Source: JANLUX01 sp031363705 (GTDB lineage Bacteria; Bacteroidota; Bacteroidia; AKYH767-A; OLB10). From it: a stretch of 36,581 nucleotides of DNA. Positions 17,000 through 25,777 of this stretch are shown in pieces. Under the pieces are notes generated by a model, which made no database searches, was not told where the DNA came from, and saw only the letters and a program-made list of their open reading frames with translations. Both the position numbers and the translations under genes were made by a program. The stretch covers positions 1 to 36,581 of the forward strand of contig JANLUX010000321.1 in the NCBI GenBank assembly GCA_031363705.1, in the 5' to 3' direction. Within the stretch, counting starts at the first letter, position 1, and the number at the start of each line of letters is the position of its first letter.

Positions 17000-17605
17000 C
17001 TACTTGGAATAAAGCTCGACAATCAACTGCTCTTTAATATTCTCAGTGATTTCTTCGCGTGCAGGAGCGTTCAAAAAGCGACCAGCCATTTGTGTGCCAT
17101 CCCACTCTAACCAGCTATGCTTACCCATTCTGGCGGCCAATGCATCAGCAATGACAGGTAATGATTTTGATTTTTCACGAACAGCAACTACATCACCTGC
17201 TCTTAAAGTATAAGAAGCAATGTTCACCACTTCGTCATTCACCGTAATGTGACAATGCGAAACCAGCTGACGTGCTGCAGAGCGTGATGGAGCAATTCCC
17301 AAACGATACACCACATTATCCAGGCGTGATTCAATCAGCTTTAAAAGATTTTCACCGGTGATTCCTTCCGTGCGTGATGCACGGTCAAAAATTTTGGCAA
17401 ACTGGCGTTCCAGAATTCCGTAGGTGTATTTTACTTTCTGCTTCTCTTTTAACTGAGTTGCATATTCCGAAAGTTTACTGCGTTTTTTATTCAAACCATG
17501 TTGCCCTGGAGGATAATTACGTTTTTCGTATGATTTATCAGCTCCGAAAATCGGCTCACGAAACTTTCGTGATATTCTTGTTTTAGGTCCTATGTATCTT
17601 GCCAT
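17000..17605 (-). CDS. rpsD: 30S ribosomal protein S4
   Basis: The 201-aa product starts MARYIGPKTRISRKFREPIF and carries the S4 RNA-binding domain (about residues 93-155: SRLDNVVYRLGIAPSRSAAR, then QLVSHCHITVNDEVV). S4 binds 16S rRNA early in assembly and in E. coli represses its operon. The N-terminal zinc-type Cys cluster of some S4 proteins is absent. It is the first gene of the minus-strand block, about 80 bp after a strong promoter shared with the other blocks. Confidence 0.98.
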   Translation of the reverse strand: MARYIGPKTRISRKFREPIFGADKSYEKRNYPPGQHGLNKKRSKLSEYATQLKEKQKVKYTYGILERQFAKIFDRASRTEGITGENLLKLIESRLDNVVYRLGIAPSRSAARQLVSHCHITVNDEVVNIASYTLRAGDVVAVREKSKSLPVIADALAARMGKHSWLEWDGTQMAGRFLNAPAREEITENIKEQLIVELYSK

Positions 17606-17663
17606 TACAACTACTTTGGGATTTTATTATATTTGGATTTTCAGGGCTTTTTTCAATAAACAT

Positions 17664-17716
17664 ACTCTTCCCCTAAAAACGGACGGCAAAAGTAACAAAT
17701 CTTTTAATTAAATCAA
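17664..17716 (-). promoter_or_regulatory. Promoter and conserved leader of the rpsD block
   Basis: On the minus strand TTG (17714-17716), a 19-bp spacer and TACTTTTG (17687-17694) give a textbook Bacteroidota promoter, followed by GCCGTCCGTTTTTAGGGGAA. The 37-base stretch from TTGTTACT to AGTAT differs from the rplN copy at two positions. The remainder of the 355-bp gap up to 17960 shows no other feature. Confidence 0.9.
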
Positions 17717-17959
17717 GCTGTTCATAAAATATTCATTCAACTTTATAAAAGGAGTTGGTTTGCACTCGTTTTCAACACTTACTCAACTTGCTTCAAACTT
17801 CTACACACCCTCATTATCAGGAATCCTGGCAAGTAAATGATCGCTTTTTTATTTTACTTTAAAAAAAAACAATTTGAGTCAGTCCGGTATTAATGGCCAT
17901 TAGATTATTCATCATCTCACATTTGAAATAAGCTAATTTTACCACCTCTGTTAAAAAAA

Positions 17960-18409
17960 ATGCTGAAACAAACCCTGCTTGAAATGTTTGAAAGAGACCT
18001 GATCAAACTAAAAGAAGAAATAAATTTATATAAGGACGAAACTTCCCTGTGGGTCATTAATGGAGAAATAAGTAACAGTGGAGGAAACCTCTGCCTTCAT
18101 TTGACAGGTAATTTAAATCATTTTATTGGGGCAACCCTGGGCAACACCGGTTATGTACGTAACCGTGAAAGTGAATTTACTTTGAAAAATATTTCACGAA
18201 AAGAATTAATTTCTCAAATAGAAAATACTACTAAGATTGTAATTGATACTATTAATAAAATTCCGGATGCTGATTTTGAAAAGAAATTTCCTCTTGAAAA
18301 ACATGGAAAAGAAGTTACCACTGAAAATATGCTGATTCATCTTTTCGGTCATTTTAATTATCATCTTGGTCAAATTAATTATCACAGAAGAATAATTTCA
18401 TCACGTTAA
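17960..18409 (+). CDS. DinB-like (DUF1572) four-helix protein, 149 aa
   Basis: The sequence has the DinB/DUF1572 layout: a long first helix (LLEMFERDLIKLKEEINLY), His residues in LCLHLTGNLNHFIGA (about 45-58), and a final helix HLFGHFNYHLGQINYHRR (about 126-143) supplying further His ligands. DinB-fold proteins bind a metal and include thiol-dependent transferases; the reaction here is unknown. It stands alone between the inverted rpsD block and the T9SS protein gene, reading away from rpsD. Confidence 0.85.
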   Translation: MLKQTLLEMFERDLIKLKEEINLYKDETSLWVINGEISNSGGNLCLHLTGNLNHFIGATLGNTGYVRNRESEFTLKNISRKELISQIENTTKIVIDTINKIPDADFEKKFPLEKHGKEVTTENMLIHLFGHFNYHLGQINYHRRIISSR

Positions 18410-18590
18410 GCAACTTTATATTAGTAATGAAATATTCCGCTCATTATTATTCTCCTGATCGAATGTTTGAAGAAGACGCGCTTCTGAAGATTTCTATTCA
18501 AATTAAAATTAGAGAATAAATATTGGTAAAACTTTCAATTATTAAGAAACTATTTTTATTATTGGAACCATAATTTTAAAACTCACAACC

Positions 18591-21356
18591 ATGAAAAAAA
18601 ATTTATACTTATTAATTTCATTATTAATGTGCATTTACAGCTATGAAAGTAAAGCGGGAATAAATTCCTCATCAGGCTGCTCATTTGCCGGCACAGCTTC
18701 TCTTCAAACAGATTCTATTTGTTATGAGGATTCAACCGTATTGAATTTAACAGGATACATAGGATCCATTCAATGGCTAAGTTTTGACGGCACCAACTGG
18801 ATTAATGAAACAGGAACCGGAGCAACAACTGACAATTACCAGGTTATTCCGGGGGTAACCAAAGTTTACCGTGCGCTTGTTACTAATGGAGTTTGTGCTC
18901 CTGACTCATCCAATATAATTACAATTACTGTTGGAACTATACCTGTGCCCACGGGGATTGGCGCTACCAGATGCGGACCGGGTCAGGTAACAGTAAGCGG
19001 TTCAGGAAATGGAACATTGTTATGGTACAACGACTCTTCGAGTAGCTCTCCTGTTGCCATAGGCAATTCGTTTAGTCTATATGCATCATCAAGCAAAACT
19101 TATTATTTGTCTGACAATTCTGGTTGCGGTTCCGGAGGATCGCCTATAATGGTTAGCGAAGCGGATTTAGATGATTTTAATGGAGGAGATGATATTGAAA
19201 TCATTAATGCGGGACTTTGTCCTGTGGATGTTACCGGATGGCAGGTTGCAGTGAGTGCTGATTATACCAATATTAATTCTGTAAATTCAACTGTGCAAAC
19301 CCTGAGTGGGGTGATGGCACCAGGTGATATCATGAGCTGGAATGATGTTTCAGCATCACCATTATACTGGGGAACTAATATTTTTTGGACGAGTGGTGCA
19401 AATTTTGGCGGATGGGTAGCCATCATTGACAATAACAATGTTTTGGTGGAATTTGTAGTATGGGATTATCCTGCTTCGGCAATACAAAGTGCAAGTCTTG
19501 TGATTAATGGCAATACATACACTATAGGATCGCAATGGATAGGCAATCCCCTTAATAATGTTATTCCGAATGGAAGCAGCGTGTCCCGACAAGGAAATTT
19601 AGATCATAATGATGCGACAGATTGGGGTGCAGCTCTGTATAGTATAAATGGATTAAATCCCGGTATGACGATTCCATTTTTAGGCTTAGGTTGTTCAAGC
19701 CCCAGAATTCCAATTGATGTCACTGTTACATTCTCTGATCCGGTATCTATTATTGCTCATCCGGTGGCTTTATGTGCAGGTGATTCAAGCACTTTAATTG
19801 CTTCAAGTAACAATACAAATTATACCTATACATGGAGTCCAAATACAGCATTAAGTTCAACCAGCGGAGATACAGTAATTTCAACTCCGTCATCACCTGT
19901 TACTTACATCGTTGTGGGTGATGATGGGGCTTGTTCAAACAGAGATACCGTATTTATTGATGTGGGACCACTATCGCAGGCAGGTGTTGCTGCTTCTTCA
20001 TTAGATACAATTTGTGCTGGCAAATCCACCGTTCTATCTTTATCAGGAAGTGTAGGTAACGTACAATGGCAAAGCAATACAGGATCAGGATGGATAAATG
20101 AAACAGGAACAGGAAGTGACTCATCAGTGTATGAGGCATTTCCCACTTCTGACATTCAATACCAGGCTATAGTAACCAGTGGTGGTTGTGAGCCTGATAG
20201 TTCTTTAATCTTAACTGTGGGTGTGCTGAATGTTAACACTCCTGTAGTTAATGACACAACAGCATGTGCCAATGACACCATCACCTTAACAGCTACAGGA
20301 AGCCAAAGTATTGCATGGTTTAATATGGCAAGTGGCGGTAACACATTGTTTACAGGAAATCCATTTATTACCTATATAATTGGTGACACAACATTTTATG
20401 CTGCCGAAAAAGCAGGTGTTACAGAACATGTAGGTCCGGTATCAAATGCTATCGGCTCTTCGAATCAATCATCAAATGCAGGCTATGGTTTGCAGTTTAA
20501 TGTTACCCGCATCTGCACACTCGACAAGATTTATGTTTATCCTTATCAATCAGGTAACCTGATATTATATTTAGTTAATAACACAGGCACTTTGGTGGGA
20601 GATTCGATAAAGGTAACTGTAACAGCGTCTGCAAGCAAAACAGCAGTAACTATAGGAAAAGAATTAATCCCGGGAACGGGTTATCAATTGAGACTGGGTT
20701 CAGGAAGTGTGCTATTAAAATATAATTTCAATGGTGCATCCATTGCTTATCCTTATACAAATAGCAACAGTCCACTCTCCATCACCGGATTTTTAAGCCC
20801 GTTCTTTAATACAACTCAGCAGTATTATTATTTTTATGATTGGGAAGTATTTGAGGGATGCTACAGTCCGCTAGTTCCTTTAAATATTACCACAACGCCA
20901 CCTCACCCTACCATTATTCAGACAGGTACCACGCTCACTTCATCTGCAAGCACCGGTAATCAATGGCACCTGAATGGAAATGCTATTTCGGGAGCAACAT
21001 CTCAAACATTAACCATTACTCAAAATGGATTGTATGAAGTACATGTGACAGTAAATGGATGTACCGCAATCACTTCAATAAATGTAACAACCATTGGAAT
21101 TAATGAATTGCAGAATGCGGGTATTTCTATTTATCCAAACCCTGTTACAAGTAATCTGAATATTAATTTCAATAGTTTAAAAAGCAAAGTGGAGATAAGA
21201 TTATTACAAGCATCGGGAGCAACAGTATTTGAAAATAAACAGTTAAACAATGTTTCAAGAATTGAGGTTGATATGATGAAATACGAACCGGGATTATATC
21301 TGCTCGAAATAAAAATCAATGATGAGGTTTACAGAAAAACGGTGGTGAAGAATTAA
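18591..21356 (+). CDS. Large T9SS-exported protein with lamin-tail-like and Ig-like domains, 921 aa
   Basis: A signal peptide (MKKNLYLLISLLMCIYSYES...) is followed by an Ig-like module (about 41-114, with STVLNLTGYIGSIQW and WINETGTG). A lamin-tail-like domain (LTD, about 190-365) contains DDIEIINAGLCPVDVTGWQV, WVAIIDNNNVLVEFVVWDY and GSSVSRQGN. A second copy of the first module lies near 473-542 (STVLSLSGSVGNVQW, WINETGTG). The last ~80 residues (ISIYPNPVTSNLNINF onward) form a T9SS type A sorting domain. It is therefore a predicted cell-surface or released protein, possibly adhesive or matrix binding; no catalytic motif is visible. It lies between the divergent rpsD and rplN blocks and ends at its own strong terminator. 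Confidence 0.9.
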   Translation: MKKNLYLLISLLMCIYSYESKAGINSSSGCSFAGTASLQTDSICYEDSTVLNLTGYIGSIQWLSFDGTNWINETGTGATTDNYQVIPGVTKVYRALVTNGVCAPDSSNIITITVGTIPVPTGIGATRCGPGQVTVSGSGNGTLLWYNDSSSSSPVAIGNSFSLYASSSKTYYLSDNSGCGSGGSPIMVSEADLDDFNGGDDIEIINAGLCPVDVTGWQVAVSADYTNINSVNSTVQTLSGVMAPGDIMSWNDVSASPLYWGTNIFWTSGANFGGWVAIIDNNNVLVEFVVWDYPASAIQSASLVINGNTYTIGSQWIGNPLNNVIPNGSSVSRQGNLDHNDATDWGAALYSINGLNPGMTIPFLGLGCSSPRIPIDVTVTFSDPVSIIAHPVALCAGDSSTLIASSNNTNYTYTWSPNTALSSTSGDTVISTPSSPVTYIVVGDDGACSNRDTVFIDVGPLSQAGVAASSLDTICAGKSTVLSLSGSVGNVQWQSNTGSGWINETGTGSDSSVYEAFPTSDIQYQAIVTSGGCEPDSSLILTVGVLNVNTPVVNDTTACANDTITLTATGSQSIAWFNMASGGNTLFTGNPFITYIIGDTTFYAAEKAGVTEHVGPVSNAIGSSNQSSNAGYGLQFNVTRICTLDKIYVYPYQSGNLILYLVNNTGTLVGDSIKVTVTASASKTAVTIGKELIPGTGYQLRLGSGSVLLKYNFNGASIAYPYTNSNSPLSITGFLSPFFNTTQQYYYFYDWEVFEGCYSPLVPLNITTTPPHPTIIQTGTTLTSSASTGNQWHLNGNAISGATSQTLTITQNGLYEVHVTVNGCTAITSINVTTIGINELQNAGISIYPNPVTSNLNINFNSLKSKVEIRLLQASGATVFENKQLNNVSRIEVDMMKYEPGLYLLEIKINDEVYRKTVVKN

Positions 21357-21373
21357 AGATAACAACGTTTTAT

Positions 21374-21408
21374 AAAGCCGGATGCCTGAAAACATCCGGC
21401 TTTATTTT
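21374..21408 (+). terminator. Strong rho-independent terminator
   Basis: AAAGCCGGATG (21374-21384) pairs perfectly with CATCCGGCTTT (21393-21403), followed by TATTTT. It ends the transcript of the 921-aa protein gene and separates it from the rplN promoter. Confidence 0.92.
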
Positions 21409-21569
21409 GTCATATTCATTACTTTCTATAAATCGAATTTTGCAATTAATATGGTTTGGCTTTTTATGATATACTATATTTTTACTCTCAAAAATCTTTT
21501 ATTTTGAGAGGGAAAAGCGGGAAGTTTTTCAATACCATAAACGTGTTGACAATTTATTTTTTTCACATC

Positions 21570-21642
21570 TTGAATAAATCAAAAGATTTGTTACTTTTGC
21601 CGTCCCTTTTTAGGGGAAGAGTGTGTTTTCCTGAGAAAACGC
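21570..21642 (+). promoter_or_regulatory. Promoter and conserved leader of the rplN-rpmD block
   Basis: TTG (21570-21572), 19 bp, TACTTTTG (21592-21599), then GCCGTCCCTTTTTAGGGGAA. The stretch to 21624 is nearly the same as at rplO and rpsD. A small hairpin specific to this leader, GTGTTTTC-CTGA-GAAAACGC (21623-21642), precedes the start codon by 24 bp. Confidence 0.92.
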
Positions 21643-21666
21643 TTTAACAAATAACTGAATGTCAAA

Positions 21667-22035
21667 ATGATACAGCAGGAAAGTAGATTAGTGGTGGCTG
21701 ATAACAGCGGAGCAAAGGAAGTACTTTGTATTCGCGTATTAGGCGGAACGAGAAAGCGCTATGCAAGTCTTGGAGATAAAATAGTGGTAACAGTAAAAAA
21801 TGCTCTTCCTTCAGGGAATATAAAAAAGGGCACGGTATCTAAAGCTGTTGTTGTTCGTGTTAACAAAGAAGTGAGACGTAATGATGGTTCTTACATCCGG
21901 TTTGACGACAATGCAGTGGTACTATTAAACAATCAAGATGAATTACGCGGTACCCGTATTTTTGGACCAGTAGCACGTGAGCTTCGTGAAAAGCAATTTA
22001 TGAAAATCGTTTCGTTAGCACCGGAGGTATTATAA
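21667..22035 (+). CDS. rplN: 50S ribosomal protein L14
   Basis: The 122-aa product has the normal length and the family's opening MIQQESRLVVADNSGAKEVL, with GDKIVVTVKNALPSG and the C-terminal FGPVARELREKQFMKIVSLA. L14 binds 23S rRNA at the intersubunit face and is the target of RsfS. It opens the block here, directly after a promoter; in the usual order it would follow rpsQ, which is not in the window. Confidence 0.98.
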   Translation: MIQQESRLVVADNSGAKEVLCIRVLGGTRKRYASLGDKIVVTVKNALPSGNIKKGTVSKAVVVRVNKEVRRNDGSYIRFDDNAVVLLNNQDELRGTRIFGPVARELREKQFMKIVSLAPEVL

Positions 22036-22037
22036 AA

Positions 22038-22379
22038 ATGGAAAGTAAAAATATACAACAGCCTAAGCTGAAAATTCGCAAAGGCGATATGGTGAAGGTA
22101 ATAAGCGGGGATTCAAAAGGTCAGCAAGGAAAAGTGCTGGACGTTATTCCTACCGAAAACAGGGCATATGTTGAAAAAGTAAACATGGTGTCAAAACACA
22201 GCCGTCCGAATGCAAAAAATACACAGGGAGGAATTGTTAAGAAAGAAGCACCGATTCATCTTTCAAATTTAATGCTTGTTGATCCTAAGGGTGGAAAACC
22301 AACAAGAGTTGGTCGCAAAGTAGTGGACGGAAAATTAGTTCGCTATGCAAAAAAATCAGGGGAGGTTATTAAGTCATGA
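22038..22379 (+). CDS. rplX: 50S ribosomal protein L24
   Basis: The 113-aa product carries the KOW motif GDMVKVISGDSKGQQGKVL near the N-terminus and the conserved HLSNLMLVDP near residue 74. L24 is an assembly initiator protein of the large subunit. It starts 2 bp after rplN and its end overlaps the rplE start by 4 bp, indicating coupled translation. The N-terminus is slightly longer than in E. coli. Confidence 0.97.
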   Translation: MESKNIQQPKLKIRKGDMVKVISGDSKGQQGKVLDVIPTENRAYVEKVNMVSKHSRPNAKNTQGGIVKKEAPIHLSNLMLVDPKGGKPTRVGRKVVDGKLVRYAKKSGEVIKS

Positions 22380-22933
22380 GTTATACACCAAGATTAAAAG
22401 AAAAATATAAAACTGAGATTGTAAAAAATCTTAGAGAGCGCTTTGGCTATAAAAGCTCAATGCAAGTTCCACAATTAACAAAAATCTGCCTTAACCAGGG
22501 GGTGGGTGATGCTGTTACTGATAAGAAAATGATTGAGAGCGCTATCAATGAGATGAGCACTCTCACCGGTCAGAAAGCAGTGTCAACAAAATCCAAAAAA
22601 GATATTTCAAACTTCAAACTTCGTGCTGGCGTGCCTATTGGTGTGCGGGTAACGTTGAGAGGTGACAGGATGTACGAATTTCTTGATCGTTTGATTTCTG
22701 TTGCATTGCCACGGATTCGTGACTTTAAAGGAATAAATGATAAAGGATTTGACGGTCGTGGAAATTATACACTTGGCGTGACAGAGCAAATCATTTTCCC
22801 TGAAATTGATATTGATAAAGTAAATAAAATTACAGGAATGGACATCACCTTTGTGACTACTGCTCCTAAAGATAACGAAGCATTAGAATTGCTTAAAGAA
22901 TTTGGAATGCCATTTAAAAACCAAGGTAAATAA
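22376..22933 (+). CDS. rplE: 50S ribosomal protein L5
   Basis: The 185-aa product begins MSYTPRLKEKYKTEIVKNLR and contains LTGQKAVSTKSKKDISNFKLR and the central FDGRGNYTLGVTEQIIFPE signature. L5 binds 5S rRNA and the P-site tRNA loop. The start overlaps the rplX stop and the stop is 6 bp before rpsN. Confidence 0.98.
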   Translation: MSYTPRLKEKYKTEIVKNLRERFGYKSSMQVPQLTKICLNQGVGDAVTDKKMIESAINEMSTLTGQKAVSTKSKKDISNFKLRAGVPIGVRVTLRGDRMYEFLDRLISVALPRIRDFKGINDKGFDGRGNYTLGVTEQIIFPEIDIDKVNKITGMDITFVTTAPKDNEALELLKEFGMPFKNQGK

Positions 22934-22939
22934 TTACGC

Positions 22940-23209
22940 ATGTCAAAAGAGTCAATAAAAGCGCGTGAGCTGAAAAGAATAAGAACAGTTGAGAAATATG
23001 CTGAGAAGCGTAAAGCTTTGAAAGAAGCAAATGATTATGAAGGATTGCAAAAGCTTCCTCGTAATGCATCTCCTGTACGGGTTCGTAATCGTTGTAAACT
23101 AACAGGCCGTCCACGTGGTTACATCCGTCAGTTTGGTATAAGCAGGTTAATGTTTCGCCAGATGGCTTTAAATGGAAAAATTGCCGGAATAACTAAGGCA
23201 AGCTGGTAA
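22940..23209 (+). CDS. rpsN: 30S ribosomal protein S14, zinc-free type
   Basis: The 89-aa product is the long S14 form without the CxxC zinc ribbon; the C-terminal half reads RNRCKLTGRPRGYIRQFGIS then RLMFRQMALNGKIAGITKASW. S14 sits in the 30S head. Spacing of 6 bp from rplE and order rplE-rpsN-rpsH are normal for the spc operon. It is followed by a 97-bp gap with a short palindrome. Confidence 0.98.
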   Translation: MSKESIKARELKRIRTVEKYAEKRKALKEANDYEGLQKLPRNASPVRVRNRCKLTGRPRGYIRQFGISRLMFRQMALNGKIAGITKASW

Positions 23210-23231
23210 AAAAATAAGTTGGCAGTTAATA

Positions 23232-23247
23232 TCCCGATCCATCGGGA
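23232..23247. repeat. Short palindrome TCCCGATCCATCGGGA
   Basis: Seven-base arms in the rpsN-rpsH gap; same family as the palindrome at 15853. It has no T run after it, so it is not a standard terminator. Confidence 0.8.
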
Positions 23248-23306
23248 GCAGTCAACAGTCAGAAAAAAAATAATAATATAATTCAGTATAATAAATAATA
23301 TAAACA

Positions 23307-23705
23307 ATGACTGATCCAATAGCAGATTACTTAACCAGGGTACGAAATGCTTCAAAAGCGAATCATCGTATAGTGGAAATACCTGCATCCAATACAAAAA
23401 AAGAAATCACTAAAATTCTTTTTGATAAAGGGTATATCACCAACTATAAATTTGAGGATTCAGATAATAAGCAAGGCAATATTAAGATTGCTTTGAAATA
23501 CAATCCTGTAAGCAAGCAATCTGCAATTACTAAAATAAGAAGAGTGAGCCGTCCGGGTTTACGTAAGTATGTTCATGCTGATAAGCTTCCACGCGTTATC
23601 AATGGACTTGGAGTAGCAATTATTTCCACTTCACAGGGAATGATGACAGACAAAGAAGCACGCCAGCTGAAGGTAGGTGGCGAGGTTATTTGTTATATAT
23701 ATTAA
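23307..23705 (+). CDS. rpsH: 30S ribosomal protein S8
   Basis: The 132-aa product starts MTDPIADYLTRVRNASKANH and ends with the conserved GLGVAIISTSQGMMTDKEAR and GGEVICYIY. S8 binds the central domain of 16S rRNA; in E. coli it also represses spc translation at rplE. Length is normal. Confidence 0.98.
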   Translation: MTDPIADYLTRVRNASKANHRIVEIPASNTKKEITKILFDKGYITNYKFEDSDNKQGNIKIALKYNPVSKQSAITKIRRVSRPGLRKYVHADKLPRVINGLGVAIISTSQGMMTDKEARQLKVGGEVICYIY

Positions 23706-23747
23706 TCGAGTATCAGGTAATAAGTAAAAGAAAAATAATTCAAGAAA

Positions 23748-24302
23748 ATGTCACGAGTAGGAAAACTTCCGGTACCAATTCCAAATGGTGTTCAGGTTTC
23801 AGTTGCTGATTCAATAGTTTCAGTAAAAGGACCAAAAGGAACGCTGACACAAAAGATAGAAGATGGAATTAATGTAAAAGTTGAAGGAACAGAGGTAATT
23901 CTGGATCGCGCAACCGAGCAAAAAAGACATAAAGCACAACATGGTTTATATCGTGCCCTTATCAATAATATGGTAGTAGGTGTTTCCACCGGTTGGAAAA
24001 AAGAACAAGAGCTGGTGGGTGTTGGTTACCGTGCCACTAACCAGGGTCAGATGTTGGATCTTGTATTAGGCTACTCTCACCATGTGGTGTTTGAATTGCC
24101 ATCAGAAATTAAAGTTGCAACACGCCAGGAAAAAGGTCAGAACCCAATAATTACTTTGGAAAGCCATGACAAGCAATTGATAGGACAAGTGGCTGCCAAG
24201 ATTCGTTCATTACGTGAGCCTGAGCCTTACAAAGGAAAAGGTATTAAGTTCGTGGGTGAGTCATTAAGACGTAAGGCAGGTAAATCAGCAGCGAAGAAGT
24301 AA
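23748..24302 (+). CDS. rplF: 50S ribosomal protein L6
   Basis: The 184-aa product has the two L6 repeats: MSRVGKLPVPIPNGVQVSV and VSVKGPKGTLTQKI at the start, and the C-terminal signature PEPYKGKGIKFVGESLRRKA. L6 lies near the sarcin-ricin loop. Length and order are normal. Confidence 0.98.
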   Translation: MSRVGKLPVPIPNGVQVSVADSIVSVKGPKGTLTQKIEDGINVKVEGTEVILDRATEQKRHKAQHGLYRALINNMVVGVSTGWKKEQELVGVGYRATNQGQMLDLVLGYSHHVVFELPSEIKVATRQEKGQNPIITLESHDKQLIGQVAAKIRSLREPEPYKGKGIKFVGESLRRKAGKSAAKK

Positions 24303-24312
24303 TTTGATTCAA

Positions 24313-24330
24313 TGCAGAATTAATAATTAA
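24313..24330 (+). repeat. AT-rich 18-mer TGCAGAATTAATAATTAA, copy 1
   Basis: In the rplF-rplR gap. Near-identical copies occur at 25435-25452 and 32750-32767, each just after a ribosomal protein gene. Confidence 0.7.
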
Positions 24331-24348
24331 GAATTAACAATTAAGGTA

Positions 24349-24702
24349 ATGAAAGACCATAAATTAGTACGGAGAGATAAAATCAGAAGCAGGATACGTA
24401 AGGTGATTACAGGCACTGCTGAACGCCCTCGTCTTTCTGTTTACAGAAGCAACAAGCAGATATATGTTCAGCTGATTGATGACCTTACAGGCAATACAAT
24501 TGCTGCAGCATCATCACGCTCAAAAGAGAAAGCAGATGCTATTAAAAAAAGTGAGCAGGCTGCTTCTGTTGGTAAAGCAATTGCTGAAAAGGCAGTAGCT
24601 GCAGGAATTAAACAAGTGGTGTTTGACCGTGGTGGTAATCTTTACCACGGTAGAATTAAAGCACTTGCCGATGGAGCCCGTGAAGGCGGATTAGTTTTCT
24701 AA
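24349..24702 (+). CDS. rplR: 50S ribosomal protein L18
   Basis: The 117-aa product contains the L18 signature GTAERPRLSVYRSNKQIYVQ near residue 22 and the C-terminal VVFDRGGNLYHGRIKALADG. L18 binds 5S rRNA with L5. It lies 22 bp before rpsE. Confidence 0.98.
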   Translation: MKDHKLVRRDKIRSRIRKVITGTAERPRLSVYRSNKQIYVQLIDDLTGNTIAAASSRSKEKADAIKKSEQAASVGKAIAEKAVAAGIKQVVFDRGGNLYHGRIKALADGAREGGLVF

Positions 24703-24724
24703 CAGTAATAAGAACAAAAAAATA

Positions 24725-25240
24725 ATGATTCAAAATAGCAAGCGGGTAAAATCAACAGATACGGAGTTACATGACAAGCTGGTTGCCGTGAACCGTGTAA
24801 CCAAGGTTACTAAAGGTGGACGTGCATTCGGATTTGCTGCCATAGTGGTGGTAGGTGATGAGAAAGGAGTAGTTGGACATGGACTTGGTAAAGCGAAGGA
24901 AGTAACCAACGCAGTTACCAAAGGTATTGATGATGCCAAGAAGAATTTAGTGAGAGTACCTATTTACAAAGGAACTGTTCCTCATGAGCAGGATGGTAAA
25001 TTTGGCGGAGCACGTGTGTTTCTGAAACCAGCAGCTCCGGGAACCGGTGTAATTGCAGGTGGTGCCATGCGCGCAGTAATTGAAAGTGTTGGTATTACTG
25101 ATGTGCTTGCTAAATCAAAAGGTTCTTCTAACCCTCACAACGTGGTGAAGGCAACGATTGATGCATTGCTTAAGATGCGGGATGCAGCAACAATTGCAAG
25201 CCAGCGTGGTGTGGAACTATCAAAAGTTTTTAACGGATAA
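24725..25240 (+). CDS. rpsE: 30S ribosomal protein S5
   Basis: The 171-aa product has the double-stranded RNA-binding N-domain (LVAVNRVTKVTKGGRAFGFA, then VVGDEKGVVGHGLGKAKEV) and the C-domain motif GTGVIAGGAMRAVIESVGI. S5 contributes to decoding accuracy and the mRNA entry tunnel. Length is normal for Bacteroidota. Confidence 0.98.
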   Translation: MIQNSKRVKSTDTELHDKLVAVNRVTKVTKGGRAFGFAAIVVVGDEKGVVGHGLGKAKEVTNAVTKGIDDAKKNLVRVPIYKGTVPHEQDGKFGGARVFLKPAAPGTGVIAGGAMRAVIESVGITDVLAKSKGSSNPHNVVKATIDALLKMRDAATIASQRGVELSKVFNG

Positions 25241-25253
25241 TACGATACAGGCA

Positions 25254-25427
25254 ATGGCTAAAGTTAAGATAACACAAGTGAAAAGCGGTATTGACCGTAC
25301 AGAAGTTCAGAAAAGAAATCTGAAAGCATTGGGATTGAGGATGCACAAAACTGTGGAGAAAGAACTAACTCCGCAGATTAAAGGAATGATAGCAAAGGTT
25401 GCGCATTTGGTAACTGTAGAAAGTTAA
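25254..25427 (+). CDS. rpmD: 50S ribosomal protein L30
   Basis: The frame is open further upstream inside rpsE, but the ATG at 25254, 13 bp after the rpsE stop, gives the proper 57-aa L30 with MAKVKITQVKSGIDRTEVQK and LGLRMHKTVEKELTPQIKGM. Normally rplO follows at once; here a terminator and a 3.7-kb protease gene come first. Confidence 0.97.
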   Translation: MAKVKITQVKSGIDRTEVQKRNLKALGLRMHKTVEKELTPQIKGMIAKVAHLVTVES

Positions 25428-25434
25428 TTAAGAG

Positions 25435-25452
25435 TGCAGAATTAGAAATTAA
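25435..25452 (+). repeat. AT-rich 18-mer TGCAGAATTAGAAATTAA, copy 2
   Basis: Lies directly after the rpmD stop; two mismatches from the copy at 24313. Confidence 0.65.
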
Positions 25453-25482
25453 AAATTAAATAATCTATACTGATATTTAAGA

Positions 25483-25509
25483 AACCTCGCAGCAATGCGG
25501 GGTTTTTTT
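25483..25509 (+). terminator. Terminator ending the rplN-rpmD block
   Basis: AACCTCGCA (25483-25491), loop GCAA, TGCGGGGTT (25496-25504), then T to 25509. The arms are the same as in the terminator after rpsK. The rest of the gap to 25778 contains no clear promoter or other feature. Confidence 0.93.
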
Positions 25510-25777
25510 GTGATTAACTCAATGCCTCTTTTCCTGTGAAGCTTAGTATAATTTACCGAAACAAGAGGGGGCTGAACCAGGTATTATATATTGAATTTTT
25601 CGCTTATTGTTTTTAGAGAATCTAGGAAATTTTATTATCTTAGGGCTTCCATTAAAAACAAGACACGGGTGAGTATTTTACACGCTTGCTATTATCTGAA
25701 TAAAATAATTGTCTTGATGTGCTCTTGAAACAAGGCATTTATAAAACTCATTAATCCTTTCACACAAAAACAACAAC

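Noticed and set aside
25158..25253. Upstream extension of rpmD inside rpsE
   Set aside because: The ATG at 25254 gives the exact L30 N-terminus; the extension is a frame overlap with rpsE.
25607..25643. Promoter for the M36 protease gene (TTG and TATCTTAG)
   Set aside because: The spacer is about 26 bp and the -7 element lacks the TTTG; too weak to claim.
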